In this document: one piece after another, positions 52,456 to 64,000 of the stretch
Position numbering within the stretch: the first letter of the stretch is position 1
Layout: each line of letters begins with the position of its first letter
Assembly: GCA_030536575.1 (NCBI GenBank)
Contig: JAUNPS010000018.1
Coordinates: 18,577 to 82,576, forward strand
Direction of reading: 5' to 3'
Length of the DNA: 64,000 nt
Source: Eubacteriales bacterium
GTDB lineage: Bacteria > Bacillota > Clostridia > Lachnospirales > Lachnospiraceae
Notes under the pieces: generated by a model
Told to the model about the DNA's origin: nothing
What the model saw: only the letters and a program-made list of their open reading frames with translations
Database searches by the model: none
Translations under genes and position numbers: made by a program

Positions 52456-53126
52456 AGAAAATTTTAGTGCTGTGCGATGATGTCTGGCATCCGGCGGAGG
52501 TGGTGAAGCGGGGGATGCGTCCGCTGGCGGGGCAGGAGTATGAGCTGGATTTTGTGGAGGATGCGAAGGATATCCTGACGCCGGAAATGCTGGAGGAGTA
52601 TCCGTTAATCATTTGCTGTAAGAGCAATCAATTGAGCGCCGCAAATGTGTCTCCCTGGTTTCAGGAGGGAATAACGGAAGTGATGGCTGAAGATCTGCGA
52701 ACATATGTGGAGCGCGGCGGTGCCTTCCTTTCCGCGCACGCGGGCAATGCGTTTACCGGGGAGAAGAAAGAGGAGAAAGCGTATCTGGATCTTGTGGGGA
52801 ATCGGTTCGTGTCGCATCCGCCCCGCTGTGAGGTGACGTTGAAAAAGGTGAAGGAGCATCCGATTTTGGAGGGCGTTGCGGAGACGTTTTCGGTGCGGGA
52901 TGAGCATTATCGGATCGAGATGCTGGCGGAGGATGCGGAAGTTTTCCTGCATTCCGTTTCGGAGGCCGGAGGCGTGCAGGCGGCCGGATATACCAGGAAC
53001 ATCGGGAAAGGGCGGCTCTGTGTCCTGACGCCGGGGCATATTCTTGCGGTGTGGCAGAATCCGGAATTTGGGAAAATGTTCCGGAACGCCATAAAATGGT
53101 GCCTGGGGGAAAACGCTGAGGGATGA
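52452..53126 (+). CDS. ThuA-like domain protein
   Basis: A 224-residue protein with the ThuA (trehalose-utilisation) fold, a class I glutamine amidotransferase-like alpha/beta fold: KKILVLCDDVWHP, then GGAFLSAHAGNAFTG in place of the nucleophile region, and HPILEGVAETFSVRDEHY. ThuA proteins often belong to sugar metabolism and lack the amidotransferase cysteine. It is coupled to the ATPase. The role is unknown. It is convergent with the AraC regulator and ends 70 bases before its stop codon. Confidence 0.85.
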   Translation: MKKILVLCDDVWHPAEVVKRGMRPLAGQEYELDFVEDAKDILTPEMLEEYPLIICCKSNQLSAANVSPWFQEGITEVMAEDLRTYVERGGAFLSAHAGNAFTGEKKEEKAYLDLVGNRFVSHPPRCEVTLKKVKEHPILEGVAETFSVRDEHYRIEMLAEDAEVFLHSVSEAGGVQAAGYTRNIGKGRLCVLTPGHILAVWQNPEFGKMFRNAIKWCLGENAEG

Positions 53127-53195
53127 GCGTTACTGGAACGAGGTACGAGTGAACAGTAACGGATGAGCATTTCCGCCGCGGGCGGGGAAAGCATG

Positions 53196-54056
53196 TCATA
53201 AACTGGACGGGCGGCTTTCTTTCCGGTATTCGGAAGGGGAGCTGCCTGTATGTTTCTTAAAGATTCTGCTGAAATACAGCGCATTTTCGTAGCCGACAAT
53301 CGCGGCAATTTCATTGATGTTATAATCAGAAGTCTCCAGAAGATTCTGCGCATTTGCAATGCGGATGGAGGTGATATACTGCATGGGCGTCATGCCGGTG
53401 AACTGTTTGAAACTCCGGATGAACCAGCAGGTGCTCATGTGGAGGGCGGAGGCGTAGGCTTCGACGCTGATGGGGGCGCTGAAGTTTTCGTTGAAGTAGT
53501 GGGCGGCGGTTTCCATTTCCTGTTGGATTTTGTCGTTGGCGCGGGGGGCTTCCAGGAGCTGGCGCTGGACCTGCAGGAAGATCTGGCGCAGGAGGATGGA
53601 GAGCAGTTCTTCGAAGCAGGGTTTGCAGATCTGGAGCTCGCGGATGATCTGGCGAAAGAGCTGCTGGTATTCGGGATTCGTGCCGGAGTAGAAGGTGTGG
53701 GCGGTTAAGGGGAGGCCGTAGTGGGCGAGGATGGACTCCACGTCGCTGCCGGTGAAGTGAACCCAGTAGACGACCGTTTGGTCTTTGGCGTAGTAGGTGT
53801 AGCGCTGGGGTTCGCCGGGGCGGTAGAGGATCATGTGGCCGGCGGTGAGGACTTCTTCCTGGCCGCGGAAGAAGAAGTGGGCTTTGCCGGAGGCGAGGTA
53901 GAGGAGCTGGTAGTCTTTGCGGCCAATGGGGCGGAAGGTGTTGAGGATTTGGCGGGTGCGGAGGTGGTAGGTGCCGGAGCTGAGGACGATGAGGGGGCGG
54001 GTGTGGTCTTCGAAGTCGGCGAGGGTGTTGTGGAGGTATCCGCTGTTGGCGTACAT
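53196..54056 (-). CDS. AraC-family regulator of the galactoside locus
   Basis: A 286-residue AraC/XylS regulator. The N-terminal half is a cupin ligand-binding domain (GHMILYRPGEPQRY). The C-terminal half has two HTH motifs: ISVEAYASALHMSTCWFIRS and NINEIAAIVGYENALYFSRI, with the final GSSPSEYRK. It is divergent from the GH2 beta-galactosidase gene and probably activates it in response to a galactoside. The start ATG follows AAAGGAACC. Confidence 0.9.
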   Translation of the reverse strand: MYANSGYLHNTLADFEDHTRPLIVLSSGTYHLRTRQILNTFRPIGRKDYQLLYLASGKAHFFFRGQEEVLTAGHMILYRPGEPQRYTYYAKDQTVVYWVHFTGSDVESILAHYGLPLTAHTFYSGTNPEYQQLFRQIIRELQICKPCFEELLSILLRQIFLQVQRQLLEAPRANDKIQQEMETAAHYFNENFSAPISVEAYASALHMSTCWFIRSFKQFTGMTPMQYITSIRIANAQNLLETSDYNINEIAAIVGYENALYFSRIFKKHTGSSPSEYRKESRPSSL

Positions 54057-57424
<3,368 letters not shown>

Positions 57425-57586
57425 CCGAAAAAAATACCAGTTTCGTAAGAAAGTCCAAATTTGAAAATCTTGGTCTTAAGAAAATGAAAAAATGAAAAAT
57501 TCATGTGAACTTATTCCTAATGGAAAAAAGGGCCTCCGTGATAAAATCAGACCATCAAGAAAGGATCAAAAAAGGAGGACTTGATT

Positions 57587-58882
57587 ATGAAATGCAGAAA
57601 AGGAACCGCGCTGCTGCTGGCCGGGAGCCTGGCCCTGGGGCTGGCAGGCTGCGGAAGCTCCAAAGAAAACGGCGAAAACCAGACGGCGGAGCAGAAACTG
57701 ACGATCTGGGCCTGGGATGAAGCCTTTAACATTCCGGCGGCGAAGGAGGCCACGGAGATTTATCAGAGCAATCATCCGGGGGCCGAAGTGGACATTGTGA
57801 CCATGGCCCAGAACGACATTGTGGCGAAGCTGAATACGAGCCTGGCATCCGGCTCCTATGAGGGGCTTCCGGATCTGGTGCTGATCGAGGACTACCGGAT
57901 CCAGGGGTATTTAAAGGCGTATTCCGAAGAATTTTCCGATCTGTCCGATGTGGTAAAGAACGAGGATTTTGCCAGCTATAAGACCGGGATCAACCAGTAC
58001 AACGGCGTCACCTACGGCTGTCCCTTCGACAGCGGCGTCGCCGGATTATTCTACCGCACCGATTATGTGGAGCAGGCAGGCTACACGCAGGAGGACATGC
58101 AGGATCTGACCTGGGAGAAATACATAGAAATCGGGAAAGCGGTGAAAGAAGCATGCGGGAAAGACATGCTGACGCTGGACCCTTCGGACGTCCAGCAGAT
58201 CCGGATGTTCATGCAGAGCGCCGGAACCTGGTACACGGATGAGGAGGGGCGGCCCACCCTGGAAGGAAATCAGGGCGTGCTCGACGCGGTAAACACCTAC
58301 AAAGCCCTGATGGACGCCGGAATCGTGAAGCTGGTCTCCGACTGGAACCAGTTCGTCAGCGCCTTTAACAATGGCGACGTGGCGAGCATTCCCACCGGAT
58401 GCTGGATTTCCCCGTCGGTGATCCAGGCGGAAGACCAGGCCGGGAAATGGGCGATCGCGCCGTTCCCGCGCATGGGCGAAAATCCGGATTCGGTCAATGC
58501 CACCTCCATCGGCGGCGCGGGATGGTACATCCTGAAAAACGTGGGCCATGAAGAGGAAGCCAAAACCTTCCTGAAAGAAACCTTCGCTTCCAGCACCGAG
58601 CTGATGAACACCCTTGCGGAGGAGATCAACCTGGTCAGCACCTTAAATGCGGCTTCCGAATGCGAGAACTACGCGAAGCCCCAGGAATTTTACGGCGGCC
58701 AGAAGATCTTCCAGGATTTCGCCGCATGGACGGCCGAAGTCCCGCGGGTCAATTACGGGGAGAGCACCTACCAGATGGAAGATTTCATGAAGGAAATCCT
58801 GGCCCAGGTCATCGCCGGAGCAGACCCGGAGGAAGTGCTGGCAGACTACCAGGTGCAGGCCGAAGCGGCCCTTGGGCAGTAA
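57587..58882 (+). CDS. Sugar ABC transporter substrate-binding lipoprotein
   Basis: A 431-residue extracellular solute-binding protein (family 1). A lipoprotein signal ends with the lipobox LGLAGC (cysteine at about residue 22). The mature part begins with a low-complexity segment SSKENGENQ, then the family features LTIWAWDEAF and GVTYGCPFDSGVAGLFYRTD. It captures a sugar outside the membrane and delivers it to the two permeases downstream. ATG 57587 has AAAGGAGG upstream. No ATPase gene is in the cluster; a shared MsmK-type ATPase elsewhere is presumed, as in related loci. Confidence 0.94.
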   Translation: MKCRKGTALLLAGSLALGLAGCGSSKENGENQTAEQKLTIWAWDEAFNIPAAKEATEIYQSNHPGAEVDIVTMAQNDIVAKLNTSLASGSYEGLPDLVLIEDYRIQGYLKAYSEEFSDLSDVVKNEDFASYKTGINQYNGVTYGCPFDSGVAGLFYRTDYVEQAGYTQEDMQDLTWEKYIEIGKAVKEACGKDMLTLDPSDVQQIRMFMQSAGTWYTDEEGRPTLEGNQGVLDAVNTYKALMDAGIVKLVSDWNQFVSAFNNGDVASIPTGCWISPSVIQAEDQAGKWAIAPFPRMGENPDSVNATSIGGAGWYILKNVGHEEEAKTFLKETFASSTELMNTLAEEINLVSTLNAASECENYAKPQEFYGGQKIFQDFAAWTAEVPRVNYGESTYQMEDFMKEILAQVIAGADPEEVLADYQVQAEAALGQ

Positions 58883-58892
58883 GGAGGGCATC

Positions 58893-59786
58893 ATGAGCGG
58901 AAATGTGCGAAAAAAAGCCATGAGCCCGAAACTGAACCGGCGCGCGTGGGTGTTTATTCTTCCCAGCCTGTTCCTGATTACGGTTTTCGTGTTCTATCCA
59001 ATGATCCAGGCCTTTGTCACCTCCTTCCAGACCGGGGCGGGCAATAAACTGGGCTGGGCGGGAATCTCCAACTACCGGAGGCTTTTAACCGACGCGACCT
59101 TTAAAATGGCTCTGAAAAATACCATGCTTTACCTGGTGATCCAGGTTCCGGTCATGATTTTGCTGGCCCTGGTCATCTCTTCCATGCTGAATGATAAAAA
59201 ATTAAAATGCAAAGGCTTGTTCCGCACGGCGATTTTCCTGCCGTGTGTGACTTCCCTGGTTGCTTACTCCATTGTTTTTAAGAGCATGTTCGCCACAGAC
59301 GGATTTATCAACGCGTTTCTGATGAAAATCCATGTGATTGCGGAACCAATCGGCTGGATTACCGATCCGTTCTGGGCGAAAGTGCTGATTATCCTTGCCA
59401 TTACCTGGCGCTGGACAGGCTATAACATGATTTTCTACCTGTCCGGCCTCCAGTCCATCGACGACTCCATCTACGAGGCGGCGGACATCGACGGGGCCAG
59501 CGCAGTCCGGAAGTTTAAAAGCATTACGCTTCCGATGCTGAAACCCATCATATTGTTTACAACAATCAGTTCTACCATCGGAACATTGCAGCTCTTCGAT
59601 GAACCGATGAACATCACCGCGGGCGGCCCGGCCAATGCGACCGTGACGATCTCCCAGTATATTTACAACATCCTGTTTAAATATTCTTCGGATTTCGGCT
59701 ATGCGGCGGCGGTTTCCTATGTGATCGTGGTGCTGATCGTGGCGCTCTCCCTGATTCAGTTGAAAGTAGGTGACAAGGATGCTTAA
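58893..59786 (+). CDS. Sugar ABC transporter permease, MalF-like
   Basis: A 297-residue inner permease with six membrane helices. The EAA loop is YEAADIDGASAVRKF, matching EAAxxDGA, the contact site for the ATPase. It starts 10 bases after the binding-protein stop codon, with GGAGGGC as ribosome site. Its 3' end overlaps the second permease by eight bases, so it is translationally coupled. Confidence 0.94.
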   Translation: MSGNVRKKAMSPKLNRRAWVFILPSLFLITVFVFYPMIQAFVTSFQTGAGNKLGWAGISNYRRLLTDATFKMALKNTMLYLVIQVPVMILLALVISSMLNDKKLKCKGLFRTAIFLPCVTSLVAYSIVFKSMFATDGFINAFLMKIHVIAEPIGWITDPFWAKVLIILAITWRWTGYNMIFYLSGLQSIDDSIYEAADIDGASAVRKFKSITLPMLKPIILFTTISSTIGTLQLFDEPMNITAGGPANATVTISQYIYNILFKYSSDFGYAAAVSYVIVVLIVALSLIQLKVGDKDA

Positions 59787-60618
59787 AAAGACGGCAAGAT
59801 TCCTGAAATATTTGTTTCTGACAATTGTTTCGCTGATTTCGGTGTTCCCTCTGGTGTGGATGATCATTGCGGCAACAAATAAGTCCGCGGATGTGACGAA
59901 AGGCACGATCCTGCCTGGAGGGTATTTCCTGGAAAATTTCCGCTCCCTGATGAACTCGGATCTGCAATACCTGACCGCGTTTAAAAATTCGATGGTGATC
60001 GGCCTTGTGACGACAGTTCTGGCAATGATTGTTTCTTCGGCGGCCGGTTATGCCTTCGTGGTCTATAAATCGAAAAACCGGGAACGCGTCTTCAACATCA
60101 TCCTGATTTCGATGATGGTGCCCTTCGCGGCGCTGATGGTTCCATTGTTCCGCCTGTTCAGCAAATTCCGGAATTTGGGGCCGCTGAAGCTGATTGCCCT
60201 GAATACGCCGATGGCGGTGATTATTATCGCCATTGCCACCGCGTTTCTGATCTTTTTCTTCCGGCAGAATACCAGGACGTTCCCGAAGGAGCTGATCGAA
60301 GCGGCCCGGATCGACGGGCTTGGGGAATTTCAGATTTTCGGGAGGATTTTTATCCCGACGATGAAATCCACCTACGCGGCGGCGATTGTAACGACGTTTA
60401 TGACAAGCTGGAATAATTATCTGTGGCCGCTGATCGCGCTGCAGTCCCCGGAAAAACGGACGCTTCCTCTTGTGATTTCGGCAATGGGTTCTTCCTATAC
60501 GCCGGATTACGGGATGATTATGGTGGCGGTCGTCCTCGCGACGGTTCCTACGGCGCTGCTGTTCTTCTTTATGCAGAAACAGTTCGTGGCCGGAATGACC
60601 GGTTCGGTGAAGGGGTGA
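59779..60618 (+). CDS. Sugar ABC transporter permease, MalG-like
   Basis: A 279-residue permease with six membrane helices and the EAA loop IEAARIDGLGEFQIF. ATG 59779 follows AGGTGA and overlaps the stop of the first permease. The two permeases form the channel of the importer. The YesN regulator gene begins 43 bases later. Confidence 0.94.
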   Translation: MLKKTARFLKYLFLTIVSLISVFPLVWMIIAATNKSADVTKGTILPGGYFLENFRSLMNSDLQYLTAFKNSMVIGLVTTVLAMIVSSAAGYAFVVYKSKNRERVFNIILISMMVPFAALMVPLFRLFSKFRNLGPLKLIALNTPMAVIIIAIATAFLIFFFRQNTRTFPKELIEAARIDGLGEFQIFGRIFIPTMKSTYAAAIVTTFMTSWNNYLWPLIALQSPEKRTLPLVISAMGSSYTPDYGMIMVAVVLATVPTALLFFFMQKQFVAGMTGSVKG

Positions 60619-60661
60619 CGCATGCCAGTCAGGATGAGTTTCCAAGGAACGAGGTGCATGA

Positions 60662-62197
60662 ATGGAGGAATTTTGTAAGGTACTGATTCTGGATGACGAA
60701 TTTATTGTGCGTCAGGGCATGAAACACATGATTGACTGGGAAAAGGAAGGCTTTCAGGTCGTTGGAGAGGGAACCAACGGCCAGGAAGGCCTTGCTTTGG
60801 TTGAGGAGAAAAAACCTCACATTGTCCTGGCCGATATCGTGATGCCGCTCCTGGACGGGATTGAATTTTCCAGGCTTTTGAAGGAGCGGTTTCCGGATGT
60901 ACAGCTCATTATTTTGAGCAGTTATGACAAATTTGAATATGTGAAAGAGACATTGTTAAACGGAGCGGCCGATTACATTTTAAAGCCCATGCTGGAACCG
61001 CAGATTTTGCTGAAAACTCTGAAAAAGGCGGCGAAAAATATTCCGGGCTTCCAGCTAAACGCCAGGAAGCAGGGACTCTGCGCCAGCGCTTTGGGGCGGA
61101 TTTTGGCGGGCTATCAGGAAAACGTCGACGAGAATGCCTGGCTGGAAGTCTTTCCGCACAGCCAGTTCCAGATCCTGGCGATGAATCTCAAGGAAATCTG
61201 CGGGAACCGGAAGGCGCGGATCGCCCAACTGGAGAACGAGATTCTGGAAATCCTGGAAGACCAGGGGTATTATGTGAGCGTTTCCCTGCTGATGGAGGAG
61301 ACGATCCTCTGCATTGTGCTGAATTACCGGCTCCGGGAGCAGAAAAATGTCCGCAGTATGGTGGAGATCTGCGCGGCCAAAATGGCAAACCTGTATGAAG
61401 AAACCTTTTTCGTGATCAGCGGGGCCTGCGGCAGCATTCAGCAGTTAAAGGAATGCTACCGGCAGGAGATTCTGGCGTATGTGAACCAGAAATTTTATTA
61501 TCCGGGGAAGCATCTGGTTGAGGCGAAGAAAGGCGCGAAAGCGGAGGCAGGGCGCTTCCCTTATGAGGACTACACCAGCCTTTTGATGCACCGGCAGTTT
61601 CAGGAGGCGCTGGATCAGTTCACGGACTATATTCAGGAAATCTGCCGGCTGCAGGTGGATGAATATAAGGTGAAAAACCAGACGAAAAATCTTCTGTACA
61701 GTTATCTGATGGAGATCGAGAAGTACGGGGCGCCCAGCGAGGAGCTGCGGCAGCTTTATTTTAAGCGGATTGACGAGAGCGCGGATGTGGTGCAGTTCCT
61801 GGAAGAGCTGGAGAATGAGAAGGGGCATCTGGAAGCATTGCTGCGGGAGAAGCTGCAGACGGAAGGGCAGAAGATTGCCAGAATCCGGGCCTATATCTAT
61901 GACCATTCGGACGAAGATCTGGAGCTCACGGAGCTGGCCCGCGTGTTCGGGTTCAGCTACCATTATCTGTCGTCCTATTTTAACCAGTATGCCAGGGAAG
62001 GCTTCAGCGAGTATCTGAACAAGATCCGGGTGGAAAAGGCCTGCCGGCTTTTGGAGGCGGAGGAGACGGCGATCTCAGAGATCAGCCATCAGGTGGGCTA
62101 TTCGGATCACAGTTATTTTTGCCGGGTGTTTAAGAAGCTGACCGGGACGACGCCCAGCGAGTACCGGAAGAGGAAGAGCCGGAGGGATGCGAAATGA
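60662..62197 (+). CDS. YesN-type response regulator (receiver + AraC)
   Basis: A 511-residue regulator: receiver domain with acidic pair D11-D12 and phosphoryl site D58 (IVLADIVMP), a long helical middle part, and a C-terminal AraC domain with two HTHs (LTELARVFGFSYHYLSSYFN; ISEISHQVGYSDHSYFCRVF) ending TPSEYRKRK. It should activate the transporter genes. The TGA overlaps the kinase start (ATGA). Typical of YesN proteins in gut Clostridia. Confidence 0.94.
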   Translation: MEEFCKVLILDDEFIVRQGMKHMIDWEKEGFQVVGEGTNGQEGLALVEEKKPHIVLADIVMPLLDGIEFSRLLKERFPDVQLIILSSYDKFEYVKETLLNGAADYILKPMLEPQILLKTLKKAAKNIPGFQLNARKQGLCASALGRILAGYQENVDENAWLEVFPHSQFQILAMNLKEICGNRKARIAQLENEILEILEDQGYYVSVSLLMEETILCIVLNYRLREQKNVRSMVEICAAKMANLYEETFFVISGACGSIQQLKECYRQEILAYVNQKFYYPGKHLVEAKKGAKAEAGRFPYEDYTSLLMHRQFQEALDQFTDYIQEICRLQVDEYKVKNQTKNLLYSYLMEIEKYGAPSEELRQLYFKRIDESADVVQFLEELENEKGHLEALLREKLQTEGQKIARIRAYIYDHSDEDLELTELARVFGFSYHYLSSYFNQYAREGFSEYLNKIRVEKACRLLEAEETAISEISHQVGYSDHSYFCRVFKKLTGTTPSEYRKRKSRRDAK

Positions 62198-63947
62198 AGG
62201 GGATGCGAAGAGACAGCCTGTTTTTCCGGATTGCGATCACGGTGCTGATTGGAGTGGCCGCCCTGGCGGCGGTTTTGGGAAGCTTTCAGGTGCGGCTGAC
62301 CAGACGTGTTTTCATGGAAAATTTCAGCGAGTCCCAGGACAAGATTTTTGCGCAGATCGACGCGGATTTCTATGCGTTTTATGAGGATGTGGCGGAAATT
62401 TTACAGGGGATCTGCCAGAATCCCATGGTGATCCGGTATATGCGGGGCGTCTATCCGAATCAGGCGGAGGAGTGGCTGACGATCCAGAGTATGGAGACGG
62501 GTATCCAGGAAATGGGACTGGATGCGCATACGGAGCTGGGGCTTTTGCTGGTCGGCGTAAATGGCGGGACGTATCTCTACAGCAGCCCGGAGCGGATGGC
62601 GGTATCTGCGGAAGAGATTTTGCAGACCGCCTTTTGCCGGAAAGTCTTGGAGAATCCGCGGCTTCTGGCCAGCACGTATCTGGAAAGCGGCTATACGGAT
62701 GTGATGCGAAACGAGCCTGTGGTGCTGTTTGCCAAGGCGATCCAGGAACAGGCAGGCGGGGAAGCGGACGGGATCGCCTTTCTGACCATTAAGGAATCGG
62801 AGTTTCGAAAGCTGTACCAGGCCTTTGTGTCGAAAACGAGCAATATCCTGATCTTTAACCGGGAAAATGAACTGATCTCTGCCGGGAATCCGAAGGATTT
62901 CCTGGAGCCAAACCAGCAGAAAGCCAGGGAAATCCTGGAGGAGATGGAAGCGAAAAACGTCCGGCAGATGGATCAGAAGCTGGGCGATTCCGTGAAATCT
63001 TACCAGATCCAGCGGTTTTTGAACACGAGCTATAAGATGCTGGGAGTGATCGATTCCAATGCGGCTTTTGAGGAAGAGTACCATGTGTTTTGGGTGGCGG
63101 TGCTGACGGCGGGGATTGCGGCTTTGGTGATGCTCGTGCTTTTTTACCTGGTGCGGGCGCAGACCCGGCCGCTTCACCGGCTGGCGGAGACGATGCGCAG
63201 CGTGGGAGATGGGAATCTGGAGGCGTATGTGGAGGAGGAAGGCGTCGGGGAGGTGCGGGAGCTGTCGCGCACCTATAACGGGATGATTACCAAGCTTCGC
63301 CAGTACATTGCGCGGATTCTCGAAATGGAAGAGGAGAAGCGGAAGCTGGAGTCCATGCCTTGCAGATGCAGATTAATCCGCATTACATGTACAATACCCT
63401 GGCCAGCGTCAAGTGGCTGATCTGGCAGGGGGACAGCGAGAAGTCCACGAAGGTGATCGACGCCTTTATCTCCCTTCTGCGAAATACCATCAGCAATACG
63501 GACGAGTTTATTCCGTTGGAGCAGGAGATTGAAAATCTGAAGAATTATGTGCTGATCAATGAGACGCGCTATGGGGACCGGATTCGGACGGAGTTTTATG
63601 TGCCCTCCGGGTGCGGCGCATACAAGGTTCCGAAGCTGATCTTGCAGCCGTTTGTGGAGAATGCGTTTTTTCATGCGTTCCCGGAGGGGCAGAGCGGGGT
63701 GATTCAGATTTTTGTGCGGGAGAAGGAAGGGACGCTTGTGATCGAGATTGCGGATGACGGGGTGGGGCTGGCGGATGAGAAGCTGGCTTCCCTGAAGAAG
63801 CGGGAGAAGGGGGAGCATTTTACCGGGATCGGGGTCAACAATGTGGATGACAGGCTGAAGATGATTTATGGGGAGGCGTATGGCATTTCGATTCGGAGCG
63901 GAGAGGGGAAAGGAACCACGGTTTGGGTGCGGATACCGATAAAATAG
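62194..63947 (+). pseudogene. YesM-type sensor kinase, split by a frameshift
   Basis: Two frames form one kinase. Residues from 62194 give a membrane helix at about 15-30, an extracellular sensor of about 240 residues, a second helix around 290-315 and a HAMP domain with a coil ending EEEKRKLESM. At about 63355-63358 the frame shifts: ATGCCTTGCAGATG should be ATGGCCTTGCAGATG. The rest continues in another frame to 63947 with MQINPHYMYNTL (phospho-histidine), the N-box FVENAFFHAFPEG and GIGVNNVDDRLKM. The loss of one G is either a true inactivating mutation or a sequencing error. If true, the regulator next to it has no kinase partner here. Confidence 0.85.
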
Positions 63948-63984
63948 GGGCTGTTGCACTAAAAGAGGTGCTTCAGCTCCTTTT
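63947..63984 (+). terminator. Dispersed terminator-type repeat (copy 2)
   Basis: GGGGCTGTTGCAC pairs imperfectly with GTGCTTCAGCTCC, followed by TTTT. It overlaps the stop of the YesM kinase and is the inverse of the element at 30213-30250. Confidence 0.8.
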
Positions 63985-64000
63985 CCGGGTAAAGAAATGA

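Overview
The window looks like a chromosomal segment of a gut Firmicute, most probably a Lachnospiraceae-type Clostridium. Supporting signs are AAGGAGG-type ribosome sites, YesMN and AgrCA-type two-component systems, and GH2/GH27/GH35 galactosidases with an ABC sugar importer. Roughly the first 30 kb is AT-richer accessory DNA. The rest is mostly GC-richer, metabolic, core-like DNA. Taxon and composition were judged by eye, not computed.

Region 1 (1-4.1 kb) is a rearranged boundary around guaA. It holds the start of a von Willebrand A (vWA) gene cut by the window edge, a truncated relative of the macro-domain/HTH gene at 45.35 kb, a DUF3788 gene, guaA, and a decayed second copy of the macro/HTH-vWA locus in inverted orientation.

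Region 2 (4.2-24.1 kb) is a complete type 1 BREX phage-defence operon: an XRE regulator with an inverted-repeat operator, then brxA, brxB, brxC, pglX, pglZ and brxL. Extra modules sit between the core genes: an ATPase plus DUF4276 (Toprim-like) pair, two paralogous AAA ATPases (one coupled to a putative nuclease), and an AlbA_2 ATP-binding protein. A decayed 100-bp copy of the 5' end of pglX marks one of the insertions.

Region 3 (24.1-30.1 kb) continues on the same strand with a leucine-rich-repeat protein, a Ser/Thr kinase with a zinc ribbon, a vWA protein, a PP2C phosphatase, a transglutaminase-like protein and an HTH plus PD-(D/E)XK-like protein. Kinase, phosphatase and vWA together match the TerY-P triad known from computational studies. 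Here it is joined to BREX with extra potential effectors, and this is the best candidate for an undescribed system in the window.

Region 4 (30.3-54 kb) is mixed. It contains a CrtC/AttH lipocalin-like protein with a divergent TetR regulator, a viroplasmin-PIF1 helicase fusion, GH27 and GH35 galactosidases, a RACo-type corrinoid activator, a polysaccharide deacetylase, rarA followed by a possible 6S RNA, an AgrC/AgrA-like pair, an ADP-ribose module (macro-HTH protein plus ADP-ribosylglycohydrolase), an MFS transporter behind a leader peptide, tag, a SpoU/TrmH methyltransferase, and an ATPase coupled to a ThuA-like gene.

Region 5 (53-64 kb) is a galactoside-use locus: an AraC regulator divergent from a GH2 beta-galactosidase, a sugar ABC importer (binding protein and two permeases), and a YesN/YesM-type two-component system whose kinase is split by a one-base frameshift.
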